DNA of 64,000 bases, taken from contig DAHVCP010000042.1 of NCBI GenBank assembly GCA_027314025.1, forward strand, positions 19,758 to 83,757, written 5' to 3'. The notes below the pieces were generated by a model that saw only the letters and a list, made by a program, of their open reading frames with translations, did not search any database and had not been told where the DNA came from. Both the position numbers and the translations under genes were made by a program. Below, piece after piece: positions 43,231 to 52,867 of this stretch; position 1 is the first letter of the stretch; each line of letters begins with the position of its first letter. Source of the stretch: Acidobacteriota bacterium. GTDB lineage: Bacteria > Acidobacteriota > Terriglobia > Terriglobales > SCQP01.

Positions 43231-46200
43231 ATGATCTCCCGGCTGATTGACTGGTGCGCCCGCAACCGCTTCTTGGTGTTCACCCTGGTGATCCTGCTGG
43301 TGCTGGCGGGCGTCTGGGCGCTGCGCCATACAGCGCTGGACGCGCTGCCCGACATCTCCGACGTCGAGGTCATCGTGCATACGCGCTGGGCCGGCGAGCC
43401 GCCGAGCATCATCGAGGACCAGGTGACTTATCCCCTGGTCACGACGTTCCTTTCCGCGCCGCGCGTGAAGGCGGTGCGCGCCCAGACCATGTTCGGCGAC
43501 AGCTACGTCTTCGTGGTTTTTCATTCCGGCACCAACCTGTACTGGGCCCGTTCGCGCGTCTTGGAGTACTTGCAGCAGGTCTCGGGGCAGCTGCCGGCGG
43601 GGGTGCATCCGGTGCTGGGTCCGGATGCCACCGGTGCGGGCTGGGTCTTCGAGTATGCCCTGGTGGACAAGGCGCACAATCTCAGCCTGGCCAATCTCCG
43701 CAGCCTTCAGGACTGGTACCTGCGCTACCAGTTGGAGACGGTCCCGGGCGTAGCCGAGGTGGCGACCATCGGAGGTTACGTGCGCCAGTATCAGGTCAAG
43801 CTCGATCCCAACAAACTTCGCGCATACGGCATCTCGCTGCAAACGGTGATTGACCGCGTCCGCGCCAGCAGCAATGAGGTCGGCGGGCGGGAGCTGGAGA
43901 TGAGCGGCGCGAATTATCTGATCCGCGGCTTGGGCTACATCCATTCCCTGCGGGACCTGGCGGAGACGCCGGTGGCGGTGGTGGACGGAACGCCGGTGCT
44001 GGTGCGGGATCTGGGCACGGTCAGCTTCGGCCCCGACATCCGCGAAGGAGCCGCCGACTGGGACGGCGAGGGGCAGACCGTGGGCGGCATCATCGTCATG
44101 CGCTACGGCCAGAACGCGCTTCAGGTGATTCATGCGGTGAAAGCCAAGTTGCAGGCGATCGCGCCGTCGCTGCCCCCGGGAGTCGAGGTGGTCAGCGGTT
44201 ATGACCGCTCCGGCCTGATCAAGAAGTCCATCGGCACGCTCCGGCGCGACCTCATCGAGGAACTGATCATTGTCAGCCTGGTGATCATCATCTTCCTGCT
44301 GCATTTCCGCTCCGCCCTCATTCCCATCCTCACCATTCCCATCGCCGTCATCGTGACCTTTCTGCCGATGTACTACCTCCACGTCGGCTCCAACATCATG
44401 TCCCTGGGCGGGCTGGCGCTGGCCATCGGCGTCTTGGTGGACGCGGCCATTGTCATGGTCGAGAACGGCCATCGGCGCATGGCGGAGGCCCAGCACTCGC
44501 CGCCGCCGGGGGAGGCGGGAACCGATCCCGGCAGCGGGGCCATAACGTCAGCGCCCCCACCGGCGGGGCGCGGCCCCGCAGCGTACCCAGGGGCCGGCCC
44601 GGAGGAAGCGGCAGCGACCGGCCTAGGCGGTGTGGCCCTCGCCGAGCCGGCGCCGCGGGCGGGGCAGGCGCGCGCGCTCAGCGCCGGGGAACGATTGGAG
44701 GCGCTGATCGCGGCCGCCAAGGAAGTCGGCCCGGCGCTGTTTTTCAGCCTGGTGATCATCGTGCTTTCGTTCCTGCCGGTCTTCCTGCTGCAAGCACAGG
44801 AAGGGAGGATGTTCAGCCCCTTGGCGTGGACCAAGACGCTGGCCATTGGAATTTCCTCGCTCCTGGCGATCACCCTGGTGCCGGCGCTGATGCCGCTATT
44901 GATCCGCGGCAAGCTGCGCGCCGAGGAGCACAACCCCATCTCCCGTTGCACGCAAGCCGTGTACCGGCCCGTGCTGCGCTGGTGCCTGCGGCATAAGCGG
45001 CTGACCATCCTCATCAATCTCGCGTTCCTGGCCGCGGTGCTGCCCTTGGCGGCGCGCCTGGGCAGCGAATTCATGCCGCCGCTGTATGAGGGTTCGGCGC
45101 TCTATATGCCGACCGCCCTGCCCGGCATTTCCATCACCAGCGCGACGCAACTGCTGCAGCGCCAGGACCGCATCCTCCGGCGCTTCCCCGAAGTGCGCAG
45201 CGTCTTCGGCACGGTGGGCCGCTCCAACAGCGCGACCGACAACGCTCCGATGAGCATGTACGACACCACCATCATGCTCAAGCCGCGGCGCGATTGGCCG
45301 CGCGGCATGACCTACAACCGGCTGATCGCCGCCATGGACGCCAAGCTGCAGTTTCCGGGCATCACCAACAACTGGACCATGCCGGTGGAAAACCGGCTGG
45401 ACATGGAGCTGACTGGAATCAAAACGCCGGTGGGAATGAAGATTCAGGGCCCAAGCCTCGAGGGCATCCAGGCCCTGGGGCTGCGCGTGCAGAAACTGCT
45501 GGCGGCCATGCCGCAGGTGGCATCCATCTTCGCCGAACGGGTGGCGCAGGGTTTCTATATCAATATTCACGTGCACCGCGCGATCGCGGCCCGCTATGGC
45601 CTAACCATCGCCGCGGTGCAGAGGGCGGTGGAATCCGGCATCGGCGGCGAGGATATCGCCACGGTCATTGACGGGCGCAAGCGCTTCCCCGTCAACGTGC
45701 GCTATAGCCGCGACTTCCGCGATGACCTGCCGAAATTGGAACAGGTGGTCATCGCCACCCCAACCGGGGCGCAGATCCCGCTGGGCGAGGTGGCGTCGGT
45801 ATATTTCTCCCGCGGCCCGACCATGATCCGCGACGAGGGCGGCCAGCTCACGGCCTATGTGTTCTTCGATCTGAAAACCCAAAACTACGGCGGTTTTGTC
45901 TCCGCCGCCAACCGCCTACTGCGCCGCCGTCTGGCGCTGCCGGCCGGTTACAGCTATCACTGGTCCGGAGAATACAACTTCGAGCAGCGCGCCGCGAAGC
46001 GATTGGAATTGATTCTGCCCATCGTCGTTTTCCTGATCTTCTTTTTGCTCTACCTCATTTTCCGCTCCGCCGCCGAGGCGGTCCTTTTGCTGATCCCGAC
46101 CTTTTTCGCCCTCACCGGCGGGTTGCTGCTGCAATGGGCGATGCACTTCGAGTTCAGCGTGGCCGTCTGGGTCGGCTACATTGACTTGTTCGGCATCGCG

Positions 46201-46533
46201 GTGGAGACGGCGGTGGTGATGATGATCTATCTGAATGTGGCGTATGAGCGCCGCCGCGCCCAATGCGCGCGCGAGGCCCGAGCCATGGCCGCCGCGGACG
46301 TGGAGGCGGCCACCATGGAAGGCGCGGTGCTGCGGCTGCGGCCCAAGCTGATGACGGTCGCGGTGGTGTTAGCCAGCCTGGGACCATTGCTTTGGGAGAC
46401 CGGTGTGGGCAGCGATGTGATGAAGCCCATCGCCGCCCCGATCGTGGGCGGCATGGTCAGCTCCGCGATCAATGTGCTCATCCTGGTGCCGGTGTTATTT
46501 GCCTGGCTGCGGGAGCGGCGGGCGGCGAGGTAG
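43231..46533 (+). CDS. cusA: Heavy-metal RND efflux pump, Cu(I)/Ag(I) type
   Basis: 1100 residues, inner-membrane proton-driven transporter. RND signatures: N-terminal WALRHTALDALPDISDVEVI, FVVFHSGTNLYWARSRVLEY, LGGLALAIGVLVDAAIVMVE (proton relay helix), and YIDLFGIAVETAVVMMIYLN. The metal-selective loop has NAPMSMYDTTIMLKPR and ENRLDMELTGIKTPVGMKIQ, the wording of the Cu/Ag (CusA) rather than Zn/Co (CzcA) subgroup; the Met residues form the methionine relay. An extra Pro/Gly/Ala-rich stretch (~residues 420-485, between HRRMAE and LEALIAAAKEVGPAL) sits in a cytoplasmic loop. It follows cusB by two bases. Confidence 0.93.
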   Translation: MISRLIDWCARNRFLVFTLVILLVLAGVWALRHTALDALPDISDVEVIVHTRWAGEPPSIIEDQVTYPLVTTFLSAPRVKAVRAQTMFGDSYVFVVFHSGTNLYWARSRVLEYLQQVSGQLPAGVHPVLGPDATGAGWVFEYALVDKAHNLSLANLRSLQDWYLRYQLETVPGVAEVATIGGYVRQYQVKLDPNKLRAYGISLQTVIDRVRASSNEVGGRELEMSGANYLIRGLGYIHSLRDLAETPVAVVDGTPVLVRDLGTVSFGPDIREGAADWDGEGQTVGGIIVMRYGQNALQVIHAVKAKLQAIAPSLPPGVEVVSGYDRSGLIKKSIGTLRRDLIEELIIVSLVIIIFLLHFRSALIPILTIPIAVIVTFLPMYYLHVGSNIMSLGGLALAIGVLVDAAIVMVENGHRRMAEAQHSPPPGEAGTDPGSGAITSAPPPAGRGPAAYPGAGPEEAAATGLGGVALAEPAPRAGQARALSAGERLEALIAAAKEVGPALFFSLVIIVLSFLPVFLLQAQEGRMFSPLAWTKTLAIGISSLLAITLVPALMPLLIRGKLRAEEHNPISRCTQAVYRPVLRWCLRHKRLTILINLAFLAAVLPLAARLGSEFMPPLYEGSALYMPTALPGISITSATQLLQRQDRILRRFPEVRSVFGTVGRSNSATDNAPMSMYDTTIMLKPRRDWPRGMTYNRLIAAMDAKLQFPGITNNWTMPVENRLDMELTGIKTPVGMKIQGPSLEGIQALGLRVQKLLAAMPQVASIFAERVAQGFYINIHVHRAIAARYGLTIAAVQRAVESGIGGEDIATVIDGRKRFPVNVRYSRDFRDDLPKLEQVVIATPTGAQIPLGEVASVYFSRGPTMIRDEGGQLTAYVFFDLKTQNYGGFVSAANRLLRRRLALPAGYSYHWSGEYNFEQRAAKRLELILPIVVFLIFFLLYLIFRSAAEAVLLLIPTFFALTGGLLLQWAMHFEFSVAVWVGYIDLFGIAVETAVVMMIYLNVAYERRRAQCAREARAMAAADVEAATMEGAVLRLRPKLMTVAVVLASLGPLLWETGVGSDVMKPIAAPIVGGMVSSAINVLILVPVLFAWLRERRAAR

Positions 46534-46673
46534 GCGGGGCGGGCGGCGGCGCGCGGAATATGCGTTCCAGCTTGTCTCCGGCGTCCTTGGTACTCCGCCG
46601 GGGTTGAAGGCCCATTCCGCGGAGCTGATGGAGCGAACACGCCGGCAGGATTGCGGCGGCCCAGTGCCCCAGT

Positions 46674-46697
46674 GCCGGCAAGATGCCGGCGCTCCCA
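46674..46697. repeat. Single copy of the GCCGGCAAGATGCCGGCGCT repeat
   Basis: Matches the motif repeated four times at 26920-27249. It lies between the convergent cusA and ftsH genes and may act as a hairpin at their ends. Confidence 0.85.
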
Positions 46698-46705
46698 GCG
46701 GCGGG

Positions 46706-48616
46706 TTAGGCGGGGGCGGGGGGCGCCACGACGGGACCGCGCGCCGGCTCCGGACGCGCCGCTTCGGGTTTGCCGCTGGGCGGCGGTTCGGTGCTGGCGG
46801 GCACTGGGGTGGGCATCGGCGGCAGCGGCTTGCCGTCAATGATCAGCTTGATCTCGTTGGCGTCGAGCGATTCGCGCTCCAGCAGAGCCTCCGCCAGGCG
46901 GTGCAGCGTCTCGCCGTGCTCGCCGAGGATGGTGCGGGCCTTTTGGTAGCCGTCCATCACCAGCCGGCGCACTTCCTGGTCAATGCGGATGGCGGTGTCC
47001 TCGGAAAAATCGCGGTGCTGGGCGATCTCCCGGCCCAGGAAGATCTGCTCTTCCTTCTTGCCGAAGGTGAGCGGGCCCAGCTCGCTCATGCCCCATTCGC
47101 AGACCATTTTGCGGGCCATGTCCGTCGCCTGCTCGATGTCGTTGCCGGCGCCGGTGGTCATGTGGTGCATGTACAGCTCTTCCGCCACGCGGCCGCCCAT
47201 CATCACCGCCAGCCGGGACTCCAGATACTCCCGGGTGTAGGTGTGTTTGTCATCGGTGGGCAGCTGCATGGTCACGCCCAGGGCCATGCCGCGGGGAATA
47301 ATGGTGACCTTGTGCAGCGGGTCGGAGTGGGGCATCATCGCCGCCACCAGCGCGTGGCCGCCCTCGTGATACGCGGTGTTGCGCTTTTCCTCGTCGCTGA
47401 TGATCAGGCTGCGCCGCTCGGCGCCCATCAGCACCTTGTCCTTGGCGCCCTCGAAGTCGCCCATCATCACCATTTTGCGGTTGTGGCGGGCGGCGTTCAG
47501 CGCGGCCTCATTGACCAGATTTGCCAGATCGGCGCCGCTGAAACCGGGCGTGCCCCTGGCCAAAATCGCCAGGTCCACTTCCTCGCTCAGCGGGACCTTG
47601 CGCGCGTGCACGCGGAGAATGTCTTCGCGCCCCTTCACGTCCGGCCGCGGCACCACCACCCGCCGGTCGAAGCGGCCGGGGCGCAGCAGCGCGGGATCCA
47701 AAACGTCGGGCCGGTTGCTGGCGGCGATCAGAATGACGCCTTCGTTGCTTTCGAAGCCGTCCATCTCCACCAAGAGCTGGTTGAGGGTTTGCTCCCGCTC
47801 GTCGTGGCCGCCGCCTAGCCCGGCGCCACGGTGGCGGCCGACGGCGTCAATTTCATCAATGAAGATGATGCAGGGGGCGTTCTTCTTGCCTTGCTCGAAG
47901 AGGTCGCGCACCCGGCTGGCGCCGACGCCGACGAACATCTCGACGAAATCGGAGCCGGAGATGGAGAAGAACGGCACGTTGGCTTCGCCGGCGATGGCGC
48001 GGGCCAGCAGCGTTTTGCCCGTGCCCGGGGGGCCGACCAAGAGCACGCCCTTGGGAATGCGTCCGCCTAGCTTCTGGAATTTCTGCGGTTCCTTCAGGAA
48101 CTCGATAATTTCGCGCAGTTCTTCCTTGGCTTCATCCACTCCGGCGACGTCCTTGAAGGTCACCTTCTTCTGCTGCGTCGACAGCAATCGGGCGCGGCTC
48201 TTGCCGAACGACATGGCTTTGTTCCCGCCCGTCTGCATCTGCCGCATGAAGAAGATCCACAGGGCGATGATCAGCAGGAACGGCAGCGCGTTGATCATGA
48301 TGTCGAACCATGCGCCGCTGGAACTCTGCTTGATGGTGACCGAGACGCCCTTCTGCGTCAGGATCGTGTACAGGTCGGGGTAGTTGGTGGGGACGACGGT
48401 GTTGAACTTTTGCTGGTTCTTCAGTTGCCCACTGGCGGTGTCGCCCTCAATGGTGACGTTGGCGACCTGCCCGGACTGGGCGTCGGCCATGAACTGCGTG
48501 AAGTTAAGGGTTTTGGACGAGCTTCCGCCCATGCCGCTGCGCATCATCTGCCACAGCAACACCGCGGCGGCGATCATTACGACCCAGAGAACGACAGTTT
48601 TAACGGTGGAACTCAA
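46706..48616 (-). CDS. ftsH: ATP-dependent zinc metalloprotease FtsH
   Basis: 636 residues. Membrane AAA+ protease that extracts and degrades membrane and short-lived cytosolic proteins. Visible in order: N-terminal transmembrane helix ([18 protein letters not shown]), periplasmic segment, second helix ([15 protein letters not shown]), AAA module with Walker A GPPGTGKT (~193), Walker B IIFIDEID, second region of homology [18 protein letters not shown], and protease HEGGH (~417) with downstream third ligand in [15 protein letters not shown] Pro-rich tail ends the protein. The start is TTG 48616, supported by GGAG eight bases upstream; the N-terminal helix demands this start. tilS lies upstream on the same strand, a common order. 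Confidence 0.97.
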   Translation of the reverse strand: MSSTVKTVVLWVVMIAAAVLLWQMMRSGMGGSSSKTLNFTQFMADAQSGQVANVTIEGDTASGQLKNQQKFNTVVPTNYPDLYTILTQKGVSVTIKQSSSGAWFDIMINALPFLLIIALWIFFMRQMQTGGNKAMSFGKSRARLLSTQQKKVTFKDVAGVDEAKEELREIIEFLKEPQKFQKLGGRIPKGVLLVGPPGTGKTLLARAIAGEANVPFFSISGSDFVEMFVGVGASRVRDLFEQGKKNAPCIIFIDEIDAVGRHRGAGLGGGHDEREQTLNQLLVEMDGFESNEGVILIAASNRPDVLDPALLRPGRFDRRVVVPRPDVKGREDILRVHARKVPLSEEVDLAILARGTPGFSGADLANLVNEAALNAARHNRKMVMMGDFEGAKDKVLMGAERRSLIISDEEKRNTAYHEGGHALVAAMMPHSDPLHKVTIIPRGMALGVTMQLPTDDKHTYTREYLESRLAVMMGGRVAEELYMHHMTTGAGNDIEQATDMARKMVCEWGMSELGPLTFGKKEEQIFLGREIAQHRDFSEDTAIRIDQEVRRLVMDGYQKARTILGEHGETLHRLAEALLERESLDANEIKLIIDGKPLPPMPTPVPASTEPPPSGKPEAARPEPARGPVVAPPAPA

Positions 48617-48721
48617 ATCGGCTGCTCCGCGTGCCGGTCAGCGATCCCATCCTCGCAGCCGAACATGCATGGCCCAGCGGCAAGAGCGCCGGGGGCGGCG
48701 GTACGGCATACGGCGGGGATG

Positions 48722-49771
48722 CTATGGCTTCAGTATAACGCCGCGGGCATCGTACGCAGGCCGCAGCCAGACCCAGCGCGGGGTAATGCGCAGCATCTGG
48801 CCGCCCAGCCGGTAGTGCCGCGGGCGGTTGGGGGGAGCGGCGCCGGCGGCGGCGTGAATTGCCTCCGTGACCGCTTGCAAGTGGATGAAATCGCACACAG
48901 CGTCACGGCCGCCTTCCTCCGCCCAAGCGCGCAGCAGCCGCCGCAGCCGGGCCAGGGGCAAGGCGGCTAGGCGGGCGGTTTCCACCTGAAGGCCGGCGCC
49001 CTCCATGGGCGCCGCCAAACAGCGGTCTTGCAGTGTCAGCTCCGCCCACACCTGTTCTTCCGCCTGAACCAGCTCCGCCAACGCCGCCAATCGCCGGCGC
49101 AGGCGGGGATTGTACTCGCGCTCCAGGGCGGGCAAAAGCTCGTGGCGGATGCGGTTCCGCCGGCGGCGGGAGTCGCGGTTGCTGGCGTCCTCCCGCCAGC
49201 GCGCGCCCTCGGCCCGCAGCCAGGCTTGCAATTCGTCGCGATGGAAGGGCAGCAGGGGCCGGAGGATACGCCCGCGCCCGGCGCGCAACACGGGCTGGAT
49301 GGCACTCAATCCGCTGGGTCCGGTGCCCCGCAACAGGCGCAGCAGCACGGTTTCCGCCTGGTCGTCGGCGGTATGCCCGGTGGCCACGGCGTCGGTGGCG
49401 GGGGGTGAGATGGCCAATAGGCGGGAGAAAAACCGGTATCGCCGGCGGCGGGCGGCCGCCTCCAAGTTGGGCATCTCCGGGCGCAGCGCGGTGGCACGGC
49501 AGAGCCAAAAGGGCAGGGCTAGCCGCCGCGCCCAGCAGGCGGCGAACTCAGCGTCGGCATCGGCCTCCGCCCGCAGCCCATGATGAAAATGGGCCACGCT
49601 CAGTTGCAGGCGCCGGCGCTCGGCGTGGCGCCGGAGCAGCAGCAGCAGCGCCAAGGAATCCGAGCCCCCGGAAACCGCCACGGCCAACCGTTGGCCCGGC
49701 CGCAGCCACGCCTGCCGGTCCCAATGTTCGGCAAAGCGGCGGGGAAGGGAGTGGGCGGAGGAGGCGGACAT
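48722..49771 (-). CDS. tilS: tRNA(Ile)-lysidine synthase
   Basis: 349 residues. Converts C34 of tRNA-Ile(CAU) to lysidine so that it reads AUA. The N-type ATP pyrophosphatase P-loop SGGSDSLALLLLL (~34) and the following VAHFHHGLR, NLEAAARRRRYRF and ATGHTADDQAETVLLRLLRG are diagnostic. The C-terminal ~130 residues correspond to a short TilS substrate-binding part (truncated relative to E. coli TilS at ~430, but common in shorter TilS). It is located just upstream of ftsH. Confidence 0.95.
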   Translation of the reverse strand: MSASSAHSLPRRFAEHWDRQAWLRPGQRLAVAVSGGSDSLALLLLLRRHAERRRLQLSVAHFHHGLRAEADADAEFAACWARRLALPFWLCRATALRPEMPNLEAAARRRRYRFFSRLLAISPPATDAVATGHTADDQAETVLLRLLRGTGPSGLSAIQPVLRAGRGRILRPLLPFHRDELQAWLRAEGARWREDASNRDSRRRRNRIRHELLPALEREYNPRLRRRLAALAELVQAEEQVWAELTLQDRCLAAPMEGAGLQVETARLAALPLARLRRLLRAWAEEGGRDAVCDFIHLQAVTEAIHAAAGAAPPNRPRHYRLGGQMLRITPRWVWLRPAYDARGVILKP

Positions 49772-49952
49772 GGCCCGGCGAGGCGCGCGCAGGTGCTGGC
49801 GCCGCGCGTCCTCCTCAGGATGGCACGGTCACGCGGCACTGCGGCGCCGGATCGCAGCGCCAGGAGGGCCGGGAGTCCGGTCGCAGGGACCGCGCCATTC
49901 AATGGGTTGGGAAGAGAGCGGATCGGGGTTGGCGTTGGCGCCCGCGGGTCGG

Positions 49953-50258
49953 TTACGGGAGTTTGGCGGCTAGAACGTCCAACTGCTCGATGCGGGGCGG
50001 CTCGGCCAACAGCTCGTCGGCCTTGGCCATCAGCGCCGCGGCGATGGGTCCGGATAGATGCGCCTTGCGGCCAGCTTCGTTGGGAAACACATCAAAGATG
50101 CCAAAGGTGGCGGGGGCCATGCGAATGGCGAACCAGGCGGTGGTGGCCGGCTCATCTTCCGCCAGGCTCAAACCCTCACAGAGAAATCGCTGTAGCGCCG
50201 CCTCTTGGCCGGGCTTGGCTTGCAGGCGGACATATATTCCAACGCGCGCGGAGTCCAT
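49953..50258 (-). CDS. Antibiotic biosynthesis monooxygenase (ABM)-fold protein
   Basis: 101 residues, typical of the family. RVGIYVRLQAKPGQEAALQR, ATTAWFAIRMAPATFGIFDV and AGRKAHLSGPIAAALMAKAD match the ferredoxin-like ABM dimer (YgiN-type quinol monooxygenase). It is likely a small cytosolic oxygenase or quinone-handling enzyme; the substrate is unknown. ATG 50258 is chosen; the in-frame extension to 50342 is not conserved. Confidence 0.85.
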   Translation of the reverse strand: MDSARVGIYVRLQAKPGQEAALQRFLCEGLSLAEDEPATTAWFAIRMAPATFGIFDVFPNEAGRKAHLSGPIAAALMAKADELLAEPPRIEQLDVLAAKLP

Positions 50259-50362
50259 GATTGCCCCCGAAGTGACTATGCCGCATTGTAGCGGGGCGGT
50301 GCGATGGAAGCGAGGGCGGATGGCAGGGCGGGCCGCTAGCATAGAGGTGGCATGGAGGTGGC

Positions 50363-51640
50363 ATGGGCGGCGAGGTCATCGTGATCGGCGGCGGAGCGGC
50401 GGGGCTGGCGGCGGCCGGCGCGCTGGCGCGGGGCGGGCGGCGGGTGTTGCTGCTGGAGGCGCGGCGGCGGTTGGGCGGGCGCATCTGGACACGGCGGCCG
50501 CGGGGCTGGGCCTGGCCGGTGGAGTTGGGGGCGGAGTTCATTCACGGCCGGGCGCCGGAGATCCTCGGGCGCGCGGCGGCAGGGCATCAGGCGGTGGAGG
50601 CGGTGGGCGGGGAATGGGGCTGGGCGGAAACCGGCGATGAGAGGGTCGCGCCGGGATGGGGATGGCAGGAGCGGCTGGCGGCAACGCCGCCGCCGCGGCG
50701 GGACCGGCCCTTCGCGGACTGGCTGGCGGAGGCGCGGCTGCCGCCGGAACAGGCGGCGATGGCGCGGGCGTATATCGAGGGTTTTCACGCCGCCGATCCG
50801 GGGAGCATCAGCCTGCGGTCATTGATCCTGGGGTTGCGCGCCGAACGGGCGATCGGCGGCGGCCAAAGCTATCGGCTGGCGGCGGGCTATGGGCCGCTGG
50901 TCACGCGGCTGGCGGCGGAGTGCCGGCAGGCGGGGGTGCGCATTCAGGCCGGCGCCGTGGTCTCGGCGGTGCGGTGGGCCCCGGGAGCGGTGACGGTGAC
51001 CGCGGGCGGGCAGCTGCACCGCGGCACGCAGGCGGTGGTGACGCTGCCGCTGTCCATATTGCAGGGCGTCCGCGCCGCGGCGGCGGTGGAGTTCGCGCCG
51101 GCGCTGGCGGAAAAGCGCGCCGCTTTGGCGGGCCTGGCGATGGGGCCGGCGGTACGGCTGGTGCTGCGGTTCCGGCGGCGGTTTTGGCGCGGACGGCAGC
51201 TACATGCGGGATATGCCGCCGGTACGTTCACCTTCGCGCCGCAGGCGGCCTTGCGGGCGTGGTGGCTGGGACCGAACCAGGCGCCGCAACTGACGGCTTG
51301 GGCGGCGGGACCGGCCCTGTGGGCCATGCCGCGCGGGGCGGGGTTGGCGGCGGCCGCGGTGGAAACCTTGGCGGCGATCACCGGCTGGAGCGAGCGGCGG
51401 GTGCGAGGGGAGCTATTGGGCGTGCATGCGCATGATTGGCAGCGGGATCGCTTTTCCGCCGGTGCGTACAGCTATGCTCTGGCGGGGGGTGCGGGGGCGT
51501 TCGCGGATTTGGCCAAACCGCTGGCATCCACGCTGTTTTTCGCCGGGGAGGCAACGGAGGCGCACGGCCACCATGCCACCGTGCATGGGGCGCTGGCCAG
51601 CGGGCAGCGCGCGGCAAGGGAGGTGCTGGCGACGACCTGA
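50363..51640 (+). CDS. FAD-dependent amine oxidase
   Basis: 425 residues. The ADP-binding Rossmann motif VIVIGGGAAGLAAAGALARG is at the N terminus, with LLLEARRRLGGRIWTRR (FAD-ribose Glu and GG doublet) just after. PVELGAEFIHG, YRLAAGYGPLVTRLA and the C-terminal FFAGEATEAHGHHATVHGAL, which binds the isoalloxazine, complete the flavin monoamine oxidase pattern. It oxidises an amine to an imine with release of H2O2. The substrate is not predictable, and no partner gene is adjacent. It starts 105 bases from the divergent ABM gene. Confidence 0.92.
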   Translation: MGGEVIVIGGGAAGLAAAGALARGGRRVLLLEARRRLGGRIWTRRPRGWAWPVELGAEFIHGRAPEILGRAAAGHQAVEAVGGEWGWAETGDERVAPGWGWQERLAATPPPRRDRPFADWLAEARLPPEQAAMARAYIEGFHAADPGSISLRSLILGLRAERAIGGGQSYRLAAGYGPLVTRLAAECRQAGVRIQAGAVVSAVRWAPGAVTVTAGGQLHRGTQAVVTLPLSILQGVRAAAAVEFAPALAEKRAALAGLAMGPAVRLVLRFRRRFWRGRQLHAGYAAGTFTFAPQAALRAWWLGPNQAPQLTAWAAGPALWAMPRGAGLAAAAVETLAAITGWSERRVRGELLGVHAHDWQRDRFSAGAYSYALAGGAGAFADLAKPLASTLFFAGEATEAHGHHATVHGALASGQRAAREVLATT

Positions 51641-51814
51641 GCCTGGGGATGGCGGGCGGAGCGGAGGGTCGAGAGCGGCGGCGTATGGGTCATCCACGCG
51701 GCGGCAACGGGAGTGAAATCCCGCGATGAAAATGCGCCCCAATCGAGCCGGCCATGTTGCACGCTCGATGCTTTGTCTTCATGCGTTTGCAGTCCGGAAT
51801 GCAACATTCTTCGG

Positions 51815-51905
51815 GTCGCGGGGGCCGCGCGGTTTGGCCGGGCAAAGCGGGCGCAAGGAGGCGGCGAAATCCGTAGGGCGACCCGCCCGCGGCAAAGCGG
51901 GGCGG
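51815..51905 (-). repeat. Partial dispersed element at the 3' end of the LarA-like gene
   Basis: Holds the CGCGGGGGCCGCGC end and the GGCAAAGC...CCGCCCGCGGCAAAG part of the ~191-bp element. It directly abuts the shortened end of the LarA-like gene. The rest of 51641-51923 has no gene. Confidence 0.6.
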
Positions 51906-51923
51906 GGAATGCGCGCCGGGGCG

Positions 51924-52853
51924 TTAGGCGGCCTTGGGGCGAGCGCCGAGTTGTTCGCCGGCGACGCCTTCCGGCGAGGACGTGACCAGGATGAGGCTGC
52001 CGTTGCGCTGGACGGCCATGGTGCCGGAATAGATGCCCTTGGCGGATTGCCAGAAGTCGCGATCGGCGGGCTTGGATTCAACGATGACGATGTCGGCGCG
52101 GCGCGGCAATTCCACCGCGTACACGTCGGCGGCCAGGGCGCCGCCGGCAAGCACGACATTGACGATGTAATTCAGGCCGGCGCGGCGGGCGGCGGCGTCA
52201 ATGCGCTCGCGCAACGGATTGTCGCGGACGCCCATCAACTGTTCCGACCAGCGCTGGGCGCCGGCCCAATGGTTGGCGGCGGCGGAGGCGTAGCCGGCGC
52301 AGCCGGGAAAGACGATTTTGGCGCCGCCGGAGAATCCCTTGATGCGATGGATGCCGATGTGCCCGAGGCCGATCACCAGGTCGCGGTGGCGCAGCAGGCT
52401 GTTGGCGACCACGGGAAAACCGTCGGGCAGCGCGCCCCAATCGTGCAACTCGGCGGCATTGAGATAGTCGTGCTGGTACACGCGAAAGCGGTGGCGTTCA
52501 CCGCCCAGCTTGTCCGCGAGTTCCGCCTCGGTCATGGGGCGGTGCGAGCCCTTGCAGATCAGGACCTCGATATCCGCGTCGCGCACGCCGGCGGCCTCCA
52601 ACTCGGCGCTGATCCAGGGCAGCAGCCGGGCCACCGGCGTGCCGCGGGTGTGGTCGTCGCTGAGGAGCAGCACGCGAAATCCCGGCCGCGCCAGGTCGCG
52701 CAGCCGGGCGGCGCCGATGGGCTGGGCCAATGCTTGCTCGATCAGCGCGGGCTCGGCGGGAATCGGCGGATGGCGCGGAGCGAACACGCCGAGCAGATTA
52801 GAGTCGGGGAGGGAGACCGGCCCGATGCCGGGGTAAGGAAACGTCAGGTCCAT
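51924..52853 (-). CDS. LarA-family (DUF2088) protein with short C terminus
   Basis: 309 residues. LarA uses a nickel-pincer cofactor to racemise lactate or related 2-hydroxy acids. The N-terminal two-thirds has the family residues: SDDHTRGTPV, KGSHRPMT (His ligand), YQHDYLNAAEL, GLGHIGIHRIKGFSGGAK (His and the pincer Lys) and AAANHWAGAQ. LarA proteins are ~420 residues. This one stops soon after SSPEGVA, about 100 residues early, next to a repeat fragment, so activity is doubtful. ATG 52853 is chosen because MDLTFPYPG resembles other LarA starts; the longer frame is not conserved. Confidence 0.78.
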   Translation of the reverse strand: MDLTFPYPGIGPVSLPDSNLLGVFAPRHPPIPAEPALIEQALAQPIGAARLRDLARPGFRVLLLSDDHTRGTPVARLLPWISAELEAAGVRDADIEVLICKGSHRPMTEAELADKLGGERHRFRVYQHDYLNAAELHDWGALPDGFPVVANSLLRHRDLVIGLGHIGIHRIKGFSGGAKIVFPGCAGYASAAANHWAGAQRWSEQLMGVRDNPLRERIDAAARRAGLNYIVNVVLAGGALAADVYAVELPRRADIVIVESKPADRDFWQSAKGIYSGTMAVQRNGSLILVTSSPEGVAGEQLGARPKAA

Positions 52854-52867
52854 GGCGGCCTCGGGGC

